Assembly: GCA_020137815.1 (NCBI GenBank)
Contig: CM035357.1
Span: 6,865,553 to 6,929,552, forward strand
Direction of reading: 5' to 3'
DNA length: 64,000 nucleotides
Source: Hormiphora californensis
Taxonomy: Eukaryota > Ctenophora > Tentaculata > Cydippida > Pleurobrachiidae
The notes under the pieces were generated by a model, which was not told the origin of the DNA, did not search any database, and worked only from the letters and a program-made list of their open reading frames with translations. How positions within the stretch are numbered: the stretch's first letter is position 1; each line of letters starts with the position of its first letter. Shown one piece after another: positions 53,001 to 63,152 of this stretch. The position numbers and the translations under genes are program-made.

Positions 53001-56000
53001 GTAAAATTAGGGGAATAATTGGGGCTAAAATGGTAAAATTAGGTGGAGAATTGGGGCTAAAATGGTAAAATTAGGGGGAGAATTGGGGCTAAAATGGTAA
53101 GATTAGGGGAATAATTGGGGCTAAAATGGTAAAATTAGGTGGAGAATTGGGGCTAAAATGGTAAAATTAGGGGGAGAATTGGGGCTAAAATGGTAAAATT
53201 AGGGGAGAATTGGGGCTAAAATGGTAAAATTAGGGGAGAATTGGGGCTAAAATGGTAAAATTAGGGGCAGAATTGGGGCTAAAACCATTTGGCAGGGTGT
53301 AGTTCATGGCCTATTCTGAACTTCCTTCCTAGAAGAGATGGTTGAAATCTTGACAAGTTGACAAGTCTCTTGGCTATATCCCATGCAGTGCAGGTACTGC
53401 AGTCTTGCATGTGTTATTTAAGGCCCTCTGGCCTTAACTACCCGGGCAGTTAAAAATCTTACAATATTTTCTAATGAGAAGGTCTCAACTTAGTTTCTTC
53501 ACTGTCTGCTTTGTTATGTTCTAACCCTCCGGCCTCCGCCCGAAACACAGTCTAGCCAGGCAATGTCTGCTATTATCTAACTATGTATAGTTTGAAGAAG
53601 AAGAAGAAAGAAGAAAAAGGACCACAAATTATTCAGAAAGTTTAGTACAAGAAGTTATGGTACTAAACTTTCTGAATAATGGTTTAAAGCGGTTTGGTGT
53701 TAGAGAAGTTAGTGTGGGGGTTCAAAATTCAATGGTTAGAAAATACATAATATCTTAGCCACTCCCTCTGCCTATTACTATTATAGCTATATGGAACCTC
53801 ACTCTGCCTATTACTATAGCTAATCGTACCAAGTCAGGTAACTAAATGTCTATTTCACAACTCATTACCTCATCAGGGGCGGTCAGATCCGGTATATCTT
53901 GTATCGTATCAAAATCAGGAATATCTCCAAATGCTCCCCCTCCTCCTCCTCCTCCACTAATCTCATCATCCTCCTTCCTCAAAGTCGTCAGAGTAATCGA
54001 AATCCTGTGCAAAAAGGTGTAAGGTGTCACATTGTTGTTATAGTCAACAATAGTCACATACACACACACCTCTCTCAAGATGATATGATGATATGATTCG
54101 ATGATGATATGATGTGGTTCGTTAAAACATCCCAAAATGATGACAGATGCGCTAACAGATTTTGACTAACCTCAGACACGCCGCTTCCACTCTGATCCCT
54201 CTCCTCGGCTGGTGACTGATCTAAAACAGAAAAGTTGTAGCTGACTTATCTTGCAATACTACATGATCTTATCTGTATTATACTGCTAGATATAGATCTG
54301 TACTGCTAGATCAAGCTGAACTGCACATTTCCGGTTTCCCATAGCGTTAAATCGTTAAAATAAAACTCGATGGGTCTTTAAAAATTGCAAACCACCTCTA
54401 ACTACCCTAACCATATATATATATACCCTAACCATATATATAACCTCTCAGCAAGATGCATCTAGAAGGGCGTGTTCTTCTCTCCACCGGCGGAGAGAAG
54501 AAAACGCCCAAACTGTTTCCAAGTTTCTAACCTGCCACGACATCTCCTACAGGTTGAAGGGTACCCTCCTCCCCGTCAAACCCATCTATCATTGTGTTAA
54601 TCTCGAAACAGGCGGTTCCTGCATTGGCCACGGCATGGCTGCGATCAGCCACATCGCCCACTAGCTCCTCGGGAATGAAGAAATCAGTTCCATCACCACA
54701 TGCCACCGTCCACTCTACACCTATCTGTTATAGTGGGATTATAGGGGAGTTGGGTGGGGTGCCGATAATAAGCGTCATGCTGTGAAGCCGATACATGGTC
54801 GTAATTTCATTTAAAAAACTGCTGAAATGGACCGTATGTAGGACAATGTTCAATAGTAAAAGTGGGGAGGGTTAACATTTACCTGTCCAGGAAGGAGATT
54901 TTCTGGGTCCACTTTGGAAGAACTATCACACTCAACTTGCTGTGCTGTTCCTAGGAGGGGGGGGGGGGTTAGCTATACTTTTTCTAGACCTCATCCAACC
55001 CCCGTTTTTTTTCTAGAATTCACATAGAACCGCTTAATTTGATATTGTTCAACTAAAATGGTTAAATCTGAACTTTTCGGTAACTGTCTTACTGTTTAAT
55101 TGTTCGCTGTCTAATAGACAGGGAACAATTAAACAGTTATCTTACCGAAAATTTCAGATTTAACCATTTTAGTTGAACAGTGTCTATACGAAAGTTAAAG
55201 ACCAGTCTTATCTGTCAGGTTCAATGGTCTGTTCGCTGTCCTCCAAATGAGGATCAGAGCATCTATCGGCTTGAATCAAGACCTCCTTTATGTTAATGTC
55301 AAACCCTCTTTATGTCAAACCCTCTTTATGTCAAACCCCCGTAAAGAGTTTTACGGAGAATTCACATTGAAATAAACGTTTACTGTTAAATATTAAACTA
55401 ATAGATCTATTATTCGAGCTCTTCAATTGGACAGCTTGTTCTCAACATAGTTATATTATATGTATATATTCCATACCCCATCGTTTTCTCTGGCATGCAG
55501 ATAATTTCTAAGAAAACTTCAACTTTCCTAAAATCGTGGGGTATTATATATGGGTTCTTAGAATGGTTGTATTGATTTGAGGCCCAATTATAAAGTGATT
55601 GGCTGAAAGGGAGTTTGACATGTCTGGTTCTTTTAAAATGGTTGAAATTTTAGTTTTATAATCTGGCTCGCATCGTGCGTCAGCAGCTAAGCGAAAATGG
55701 ACTAGCTTAAATCTAAACGGTTGTTTTTATATAACAATTTTATTGAAATTTCAGAGCCATACCTCCATCTTGTAGCAATCACAAACAATCAAACAAACCT
55801 CCATTGTGTTCAGTTGAAGAACTCTGGTCAGTGATATTGTCCTCTTCTTCCGACAGTACAACGGAAGGAAGGGGAGTTACTGCTTGTTCACCCGTCCTGA
55901 GTTAGGAAATGATGAATAGGACAACATGGCAATATAAATAATACCTGAATAATATAAACTGATAAATAATACCCCTGATGTTATATTGAGTCAGATAAGG

Positions 56001-59000
56001 ATAGATCTCGAGAAGGGAAAAGTTTCACGACAAAATACCTGACTGCTAGAGACAGAGAGAAAGAGAGAAAACGAGATACAGCGAGAGATACTCTGAATTC
56101 AATATGATTACCAGGAACCGACCGAATCAGGAAATTCTGGTCCCTGATTGGCTGATAATCAGTCACGTGACCTAAATAAGGAGTTCTGATTGGTTGTGTC
56201 GGTCGGTTCCTGATTATTACAACACAATAATACCTTGTTAAGGGTGATCCAGTGTTGTGTGGTGATGTAACAGGTATAACACTACCTCCACCACCGGTAC
56301 TGGCACTACCAGCACCACCCGGCCTTCTAAACAACGTTGTAGGAACTTGGTATGTTTTCCCTCCTGTACTACTAGGTTCAGGGGACGGGCACAAGTCCAG
56401 TTGTGGTGTTGGGAACATCATCAGGGAGGCAGAGGGTGGTTCTGGATGGGCTGGGGCTGTGGTAGGGGGTGAGGGTGGTCGGGGTGGGCTTGTACTCCGT
56501 ACTGGAGCGTCGGAGAGAAGCCCTTGGGAGGGCTGGGAGGGGTGGCCAGATGTTTCGTAGAGTTTACTACTCAATCTGAAACAGAGGAATTGTTAGGGAT
56601 GATGAATTAACTTTCGAAACGTTTTAACCCTTTGGGGACGATAAGCCCCCTGTCGACAGAATTCTCCAAAACTTTCTGGAGACACTCACTTTGAACCTAC
56701 TTGAACGCAGGAAAAGGAATTTTGGTTCTACCACCTGTATTTCTATTGGGTCACCTGTGACCCAATCGTCTCCAAAGGGTTAATTAATGGAATAATCTAG
56801 AAGAAATATAACTTTTCGGGAAGAAAAGAGGGATATAAAACACTTTATTTCCTGACGCAGGTTGAGGGGAAGGAATCCTTTGATTTGTCACATCGTTTAA
56901 CTTTATTCAAGCTTAATACGGATTGCCGTTTAAAGCTTGAAAAAGACTAATGAAATGAAGCAGCGTTGTTCTAGAGTCCAACTGACAGCCTGGTTACGAA
57001 GGCACCCATTTACGTGAGGAGGGGTTATTTCATTACCAAGCTGACAGCTTTGACTATACTTGACCGGCAACACTATGGTATGTCTCACATGTACAATCAG
57101 CATACATATTTTATAGAAATCTGCCCCTCTATATCCCCATTATTGGCCCTCTCCATCACCCTCTCCCCATTACATATTGCCCCCTCTCCATCTCCCTCTC
57201 CCCATTACATATTGCCCCCTCTCCATCTCCATCTCCCCATTACATATTGCCCCCTCTCCATCTCCCTCTCCCCATTACATATTGCCCCCCTCTCCATCTC
57301 CCTCTCCCCATTACATATTGCCCCCCTCTCCATCTCCCTCTCCCCATTACATATTGCCCCCCTCTCCATCTCCCTCTCCCCATTACATATTGCCCCCCTC
57401 TCCATCTCCCTCTCCCCATTACATATTGACCCCCTCTCCATCTCCCTCTCCCCATTACATATTGCCCCCCTCTCCATCTCCCTCTCCCCATTACATATTG
57501 CCCCTCTCTCCATCTCCCTCTCCCCATTACATATTGCCCCCCTCTCCATCTCCCTCTCCCCATTACATATTGCCCCCCTCTCCATCTCCCTCTCCCCATT
57601 ACATATTGCCCCCCTCTCCATCTCCCTCTCCCCATTACATATTGACCCCCTCTCCATCTCCCTCTCCCCATTACATATTGACCCCCTCTCCATCTCCCTC
57701 TCCCCATTACATATTGCCCCCTCTCCATCTCCCTCTCCCCATTACATATTGCCCCCTCTCCATCTCCCTCTCCCCATTACATATTGCCCCCCTCTCCATC
57801 TCCCTCTCCCCATTACATATTGCCCCCCTCTCCATCTCCCTCTCCCCATTACATATTGCCCCTCTCCATCTCCCTCTCCCCATTACATATTGCCCCCCTC
57901 TCCATCTCCCTCTCCCCATTACATATTGCCCCCCTCTCCATCTCCCTCTCCCCATTACATATTGCCCCCCTCTCCATCTCCCTCTCCCCATTACATATTG
58001 CCCCCTCTCCATCTCCCTCTCCCCATTACATATTGCCCCCCTCTCCATCTCCCTCTCCCCATTACATATTGCCCCCCTCTCCATCTCCCTCTCCCCATTA
58101 CATATTGCCCCCCTCTCCATCTCCCTCTCCCCATTACATATTGCCCCCCTCTCCATCTCCCTCTCCCCATTACATATTGCCCCCCTCTCCATCTCCCTCT
58201 CCCCATTACATATTGCCCCCCTCTCCATCTCCCTCTCCCCATTACATATTGCCCCCTCTCCATCTCCCTCTCCCCATTACATATTGCCCCCCTCTCCATC
58301 TCCCTCTCCCCATTACATATTGCCCCCCTCTCCATCTCCCTCTCCCCATTACATATTGCCCCCTCTCCATCTCCCTCTCCCCATTACATATTGCCCCCCT
58401 CTCCATCTCCCTCTCCCCATTACATATTGCCCCCCTCTCCATCTCCCTCTCCCCATTACATATTGCCCCCCTCTCCATCTCCCTCTCCCCATTACATATT
58501 GCCCCCTCTCCATCTCCCTCTCCCCATTACATATTGCCCCCCTCTCCATCTCCCTCTCCCCATTACATATTGCCCCCCTCTCCATCTCCCTCTCCCCATT
58601 ACATATTGACCCCCTCTCCATCTCCCTCTCCCCATTACATATTGCCCCCCTCTACATCTCCCTCTCCCCATTACATATTGCCCCCCTCTCCATCTCCCTC
58701 TCCCCATTACATATTGCCCCCCTCTCCATCTCCCTCTCCCCATTACATATTGACCCCTCTCCATCTCCCTCTCCCCATTACATATTGCCCCCCTCTCCAT
58801 CTCCCTCTCCCCATTACATATTGCCCCCCTCTCCATCTCCCTCTCCCCATTACATATTGCCCCCTCTCCATCTCCCTCTCCCCATTACATATTGCCCCCC
58901 TCTCCATCTCCCTCTCCCCATTACATATTGCCCCCCTCTCCATCTCCCTCTCCCCATTACATATTGCCCCCCTCTCCATCTCCCTCTCCCCATTACATAT

Positions 59001-62000
59001 TGGCCCTCTCCATCTCCCTCTCCCCATTACATATTGCCCTTCTCCATCTCCCTCTCCCCATTACATATTGCCCCCTCTCCATCTCCCTCTCCCCATTACA
59101 TATTGCCCTTCTCCATCTCCCTCTCCCCATTACATATTGCCCCTCTCCATCTCCCTCTCCCCATTACATATTGCCCCCTCTCCATCTCCCTCTCCCTATT
59201 ACATATTGGCCCTCTCCATCTCCCTCTCCCCATTACATATTGCCCCTCTCCATCTCCCTCTCCCCATTACATATTGACCCCCTCTCCATCTCCCTCTCCC
59301 CATTACATATTGCCCCCCTCTCCATCTCCCTCTCCCCATTACATATTGCCCCCCTCTCCATCTCCCTCTCCCCATTACATATTGGCCCTCTCCATCTCCC
59401 TCTCCCCATTACATATTGCCCCCCTCTCCATCTCCCTCTCCCAGCTACGTATTGCCCCCCTCTCCATCTCCCTCTCCCCATTACATATTGCCCTCCTCTC
59501 CATCTCCCTCTCCCCATTACATATTGCCCCTCTCTCCATCTCCCTCTCCCCATTACATATTGCCCCCCTCCATCTCCCTCTCCCCATTACATATTGCCCC
59601 CCTCTCCATCTCCCTCTCCCCATTACATATTGCCCCCTCTCCATTTCTCTCTCCCCATTACATATTGCCCCCTCTCCATCCCCCTCTCCCAGCTACATAT
59701 TGCCCCCCTCTCCATCTCCCTCTCCCCATTACATATTGCCCTCCTCTCCATCTCCCTCTCCCCATTACATATTGCCCCTCTCTCCATCTCCCTCTCCCCA
59801 TTACATATTGCCCCCCTCCATCTCCCTCTCCCCATTACATATTGCCCCCCTCTCCATCTCCCTCTCCCCATTACATATTGCCCCCCTCTCCATCTCCCTC
59901 TCCCCATTACATATTGCCCCCTCTCCATCTCCCTCTCCCCATTACATATTGCCCCCCTCTCCATCTCCCTCTCCCCATTACATATTGCCCCCCTCTCCAT
60001 CTCCCTCTCTCCATTACATATTGCCCCCCTCTCCATATCCCTCTCCCCATTACATATTGCCCCCCTCTCCATCTCCATCTCCCCATTACATATTGCCCCC
60101 CTCTCCATCTCCCTCTCCCCATTACATATTGCCCCCCTCTCCATATCCCTCTCCCCATTACATATTGCCCCCCTCTCCATCTCCCCATTACACCTCTGTT
60201 CCATGGGGACATTTTTAGAAAAAAGTGCCCCATTACATATTGCCTCTCTCCATCTCCATCTCCCTCTCCCTGGATCCAGCTATATGGATGTTACCTTGGT
60301 GACATTCCCACAGTGGGTTCCACAGCAGGGGGGACCTCTCTTCTGATGGTCGGGGGACTATACCCCACCACGGCAGTAGCACCACCACCAACTGATATAG
60401 AGGGAAGGTTGTCACTAACTGTAGGATGCTTCCCACCAAACGGGTCCGATAATCTACCTGGGGGGACTGTCACCCCGTTAGTATGATAGGGGTCATATCT
60501 AAACAGGATTGGGTATTGGGGACGTCGCACCCCTCTCGTGGATCGTTATCAGTAAGTATCGTTTTGCGTCAGTTCAGTCTTCTAGTTCAGAATGTCTAGT
60601 TAAGATCCAGTATCACTTTAAAATGACCAAATAAGATGATTTCATCAAGAGATGACTGGTTATGGCTTGGGCAAGGTTTCATTACTGGTTAGATACTCTA
60701 TACTGCAGAAATGACTTTATATAACTGCTATAATATTGGAATTGCTATGCTGTTAAGTTTTGTTAAAGTGAAATAAGATTCCATTTTACGTGACCATGCC
60801 AAACTAACCAGGTTGTCTCAGTGAGAGTACCTGTCAGTTACGGGTTTTGACAACATGGTTAGTTTGGCATGGTCACGCAAAATGGAATCTTATTCCACTG
60901 AGCTCAGCCAGTGATCTCATTAAAACTTGACTGTTGTGTATTAAATTGACCTCGCGGAAGAAACCACCGTGACCAACTAAACTGTCTGACGGTTCCTGAC
61001 GGATAACTGCATTGACTCTCTATATACTGCTGGAAGTTACTAGACGTTTTGCGCCCACATTTTAACTTGTCAGATCTTGTCTGACCCGATGCAATCTTCT
61101 TGGAACGGGGGTCAGACATCTCTAAACGGTTTCTCGATTTCCCAATAGGGGGATATCAAAAGAAGCCAGATGAATTTCAGATTGTTTTGGGTGGTCAGGG
61201 GTGGTTATTTCATTTTTAGCTGGCCTATTCTTACTACTTACTGTTCAATGAACACACTAATTCATACTTGGGTACCCGCTCTAGACGTAGCGTGTGCGAC
61301 ATCGTAAGAGAGGACAGCGCAGGAAAGAGAAAATAGGGGATTTCATACCCAAAATTCATATACCTGGTCTGTTCTGAAGAACACACTAATTCATATACCT
61401 GGTCTGTTCTGAAGAACTGAGTCTGGAAGTTTCTTTACTTCATCTGCCGCCTCGGCCTCACTTTTAGATTGGGTTTTCTTCTTTTTCTTCTTCTTCACAG
61501 CTGACACACCCCCTGAAGGACAGCTATAGTGAGTGGATTGGTACTGAGCTGAGTGAATGGTTTATTAGCAGTCTTGCAGAGAATGATATGTTAACCCCTA
61601 TGACACGCTCGTGGGGGGGGGGGGGGAGTAACGTCGTCACATATAAGGCGAAGAATAAAAATGAAACAAACATATTAATCGAGCATGTTCGTGCCCCATT
61701 CATCTTGCTCCTGCAGCTCTGATAAGCCATGTCATTAATCAAAGATCGGAGCAAGCTGCAAGAAAGAGCTATGATCGTGAGGAGGACCGGGTGAAAAACA
61801 TTTCCCCGCTAAAATATCCTCCCAGCCCCCCATATTTACCTGATGATGTGGGTGCAGTCTTCTTCACTTTCCTCCCCTTCTTCCCCTTGTTCGCATCTCC
61901 AATATTAACCACGTGGGGTCTGATGGGCCCGCGTGATACCTTCTTTCCCCCAGCAGCAGCACCACCGTCCTCTGACCGTCTCTTGGCTGGATGGGCCGAC

Positions 62001-62017
62001 CTGGAGCGCTTGATCAT
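50079..62017 (-). CDS. Unrecognised acidic low-complexity protein, 12 exons, ~559 aa
   Basis: Minus-strand exons that join in phase are 62017-61840, 61512-61399, 60532-60295, 56575-56234, 55896-55799, 54950-54883, 54724-54532, 54220-54171, 54004-53869, 52980-52887, 50503-50414 and 50158-50079 (TGA). The protein starts MIKRSRSAHPAKRR, has a Lys7 run (residues ~65-71), a Pro/Gly/Ser-rich middle, an EWTVACGDGTDFFIPEEL block, DFDYSDDFEE followed by a Gly7 run, a Glu-rich stretch and a helical C-terminus (LRQYCMDVLGVPLFKKVQDL). YSDDFE-type acidic motifs and such tails occur in some centrosomal/ciliary proteins, but I do not recognise the family. Exon 9 is 136 nt and contains one base too many near 53965, giving a frame break. 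The ATG at 62017 is chosen as the last upstream of basic sequence; the frame stays open further 5'. Confidence 0.7.
50329..50402. mobile_element. 73-bp pogo-like micro-MITE
   Basis: AAGTCGAACCCCGATTTACC at the left pairs with GGTAAATCGGTGTCTGACT at the right around a TTTTTATTTTATTA centre. It lies 12 bp beyond exon 11 of the minus-strand gene, inside its last intron. Confidence 0.75.
50804..52736. mobile_element. 1.93-kb nested foldback element II
   Basis: Outer arms run 50804-51164 (TTAAGCCTGTCAAAACG...GGCTATAGCC) and 52386-52736. Inside are two further foldbacks: 51165-51806, whose arms (GGAAAGGAGTAGAGACAAAA, ATTAGTGGGGGTAGGTGC) are diverged versions of the outer arms, and 51807-52385, with termini GCGGACTCTAGTGCTA / TAGCACTAGAGTCCGC and many AGATAAAGAGTCC motifs. 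It occupies intron 10 of the minus-strand gene. No coding sequence is seen. Confidence 0.9.
52051..52084. repeat. Interstitial telomere-like CCCTAA repeat
   Basis: CCTAACCCTAACACTAACC is followed by further CCTAA units, about five in total with one variant. It lies at the centre of the third foldback of element II, the only such tract in the window. Confidence 0.8.
52984..53286. repeat. Ten ~32-bp tandem copies at exon 10 acceptor
   Basis: The unit AATTGGGGCTAAAATGGTAA plus AATTAGGGG(G)(AG) repeats ten times at 31-34 bp. On the gene's (minus) strand each copy reads CCATTTTAGCCCCAATT, and the final copy forms the real acceptor CAATTACAG at 52981. Each unit thus offers a TTTTAG pseudo-acceptor. 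Confidence 0.95.
53628..53681. repeat. Hairpin with ~20-bp stem
   Basis: ATTATTCAGAAAGTTTAGTA pairs perfectly with TACTAAACTTTCTGAATAAT across an 11-13 nt loop. It is in intron 9 of the minus-strand gene. The dimensions fit a small hairpin RNA precursor as well as a micro-MITE. Confidence 0.7.
54468..54509. repeat. Intronic hairpin beside exon 7 donor
   Basis: GGGCGTGTTCTTCTCTCC and GGAGAGAAGAAAACGCCC form an almost perfect stem with loop ACCGGC, about 22 bp inside the intron after the exon 7 donor of the minus-strand gene. Confidence 0.75.
55046..55180. mobile_element. 135-bp foldback MITE
   Basis: Arms of about 60 bp, TGTTCAACTAAAATGGTTAA and complement, enclose a 16-bp centre that is itself palindromic (CTGTCTAATAGACAG). 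It is intronic in the minus-strand gene. Confidence 0.85.
56624..56783. mobile_element. piggyBac-like MITE, TTAA target duplication
   Basis: TTAA followed by CCCTTTGGGGACGAT at the left is mirrored by ATCGTCTCCAAAGGG followed by TTAA at the right. CCC/GGG ends with a TTAA duplication are characteristic of piggyBac-type elements. The 130-bp interior is non-coding. It lies 50 bp upstream of exon 4 in the minus-strand gene. Confidence 0.8.
57122..60270. repeat. 3.1-kb minisatellite, ~88 copies of a 34-35 bp unit
   Basis: The unit is CCCCCTCTCCATCTCCCTCT plus CCCCATTACATATTG(A/C). Copies differ mainly in the number of Cs (34, 35 or rarely 33 bp) and scattered substitutions (TTGAC, CCAGCTAC). It fills intron 3 of the minus-strand gene up to ~25 bp from the exon 3 donor. 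Because the unit lacks stop codons, very long ORFs of up to 1013 codons occur on both strands; they are not genes. Confidence 0.97.
60533..61398. other. Intron 2 of the minus-strand gene
   Basis: Contains one inverted-repeat element (60772-60894) and the duplicated donor segment at its upstream end. The rest has no recognisable feature; a 71-codon minus ORF at 60904-61119 is not supported by splice logic. Confidence 0.5.
60772..60894. mobile_element. 123-bp foldback MITE
   Basis: AATAAGATTCCATTTT(A)CGTG and CATGCCAAACTAACCA at the left are matched by their complements at the right around a ~35-bp centre with GTACCTGTCAG. No coding capacity. Confidence 0.85.
61353..61417 (-). repeat. Duplicated donor region (2 x 35 bp) of exon 2
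   Basis: AATTCATATACCTGGTCTGT and the following TCTGAAGAAC occur twice, placing two identical donor sites (minus-strand ACCAG|GTATATG) at 61399 and 61364. The outer copy is the modelled exon end. The other would add 35 nt and break the frame. Confidence 0.9.
61613..61626. repeat. G14 tract
   Basis: A run of about 14 G after CTCGTG lies in intron 1 of the minus-strand gene. A similar ten-base run is at 54958. Confidence 0.9.
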
Positions 62018-62275
62018 CACACACTGTGTTCTGGTACAAAATATGAAATAGATGTGTGAAGATGTGTGTGATGGGGCATCACATTCTGTGTTCTGGTGGC
62101 AATATGAAATAGATGTGTGAAGATGTGTGTGATGGGGTAGTGAATACAGTGGGGTGGGTCGAGGCTGCCGTGCACGAGTTCGCTTCGCTATTTTAAGTGG
62201 CAAAAGCACTCTGAGGTGACGATACCGATCGAATCAGACTAAGGTCAAAACACGCTATCATTGTAGAGCATTATC

Positions 62276-62566
62276 ACTGCGCTGGCAAGCGCAAAGGTGA
62301 CCCCATCCATCCCCCGAAAAAAATTTCCCCCCAAAACGGACCGCTTGCTCACAGCGTATATATAGTTATTTCATACTTTTAGCCCATTTTGGCACTTTTT
62401 GACATGCCATAACTCCCGAACCGGAAGAGCTAGGAAGCTGAAATTTTGTACTTAGAAGCTTCTTGTAGACCTCTATCGATGGTAAAAATTTCAAGTGGCT
62501 AGCTCTTTTTGTTCAAAAGTTATAACACCACCCCCAAAACAGAAAATTCAGTGTGGGGATAACTAG
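62276..62566. mobile_element. Repeat beginning CACTGCGCTGGCAAGCGCA, copy B
   Basis: It is the reverse complement of 41709-42004 with about 15-20 percent divergence by eye, ending AAAACAGAAAATTCAGTGTG. Another copy start, ATCACTGCGCTGGCAAGCGC, follows at 62576, so the repeats may be tandem. Confidence 0.8.
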
Positions 62567-62850
62567 GTTGATATATCACTGCGCTGGCAAGCGCAAAGGT
62601 TGCCATTCCCCCTCCCCCAAACAGCAAAGCGCCGCCAGAAACGCAGTTATACGTTTTATGGGTGTTTTGACTGAAAACCCAGATTTCAGAAGGCTATAGC
62701 ATGGCTCCCATTCATCCGTTTGACTTGAAATTTGGAATGTATACCCGGCTCGGGGTCATTAACTTAAGTTCAAAATTTCAAGTCTCTATCTCATCTGGAA
62801 CTGAAGTTACAGACAGGTCCCATTTGCCCTAGATTCAGTGTAACACATAT

Positions 62851-62875
62851 GCGCGCGCGCGCGCACGCGCGCGCG
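62851..62875. repeat. Alternating GC tract
   Basis: GCGCGCGCGCGCGCACGCGC continues to CGCG, 25 bases of alternating purine-pyrimidine with one A, a sequence type able to adopt Z-DNA. Confidence 0.95.
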
Positions 62876-63152
62876 TAGGAGAGACGCTTTTTATAAACCA
62901 TATTCACGCCAAACGAAAAGAGATAGAAACCTCTCGATTTCACAGCTGGTAGATCTACTGGATGTGTGTGCATTAGTCGATGTGAGGTCCCTTTTCATTG
63001 CCAGGAACGTCCTACAGAACGTCTTAAAGTCGTCATTTTTCAGACTCTGACTAAAATTCTTTGAGCTCATTTTACACCCTGAAGACGGATTCTAATCGAA
63101 AATCGAAGACTATATCATGGAAAGAGAATTGTCTGAACTTTCAGAAACTATA

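Larger units (their letters stand above)
62018..63152. other. Upstream/repeat region after the minus-strand gene start
   Basis: 62018-62275 is the 5' flank of the minus-strand gene with a duplicated GATGTGTGTGATGGGG segment (62051 and 62118). 62276-62566 is a repeat copy, 62575-62610 a third start of the same repeat, and 62851-62875 a CG alternating tract. No gene is visible. Confidence 0.55.

Noticed and set aside
57122-60270. CRISPR array
   Set aside because: The repeats are contiguous without unique spacers, and the genome is eukaryotic.
57014-60486. ORFs of 531, 1013, 497, 484 and 356 codons and mirror ORFs on the minus strand
   Set aside because: They are stop-free readings of the 35-bp minisatellite in all frames, with no start context, splice logic or non-repeat coding sequence.
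61769-62209. Start of the unknown gene at 62209 instead of 62017
   Set aside because: The frame is open upstream, but that part overlaps a duplicated GATGTGTGTGATGG repeat and starts without ATG; 62017 is an ATG followed by a basic coding-like stretch. The longer form is not fully excluded.
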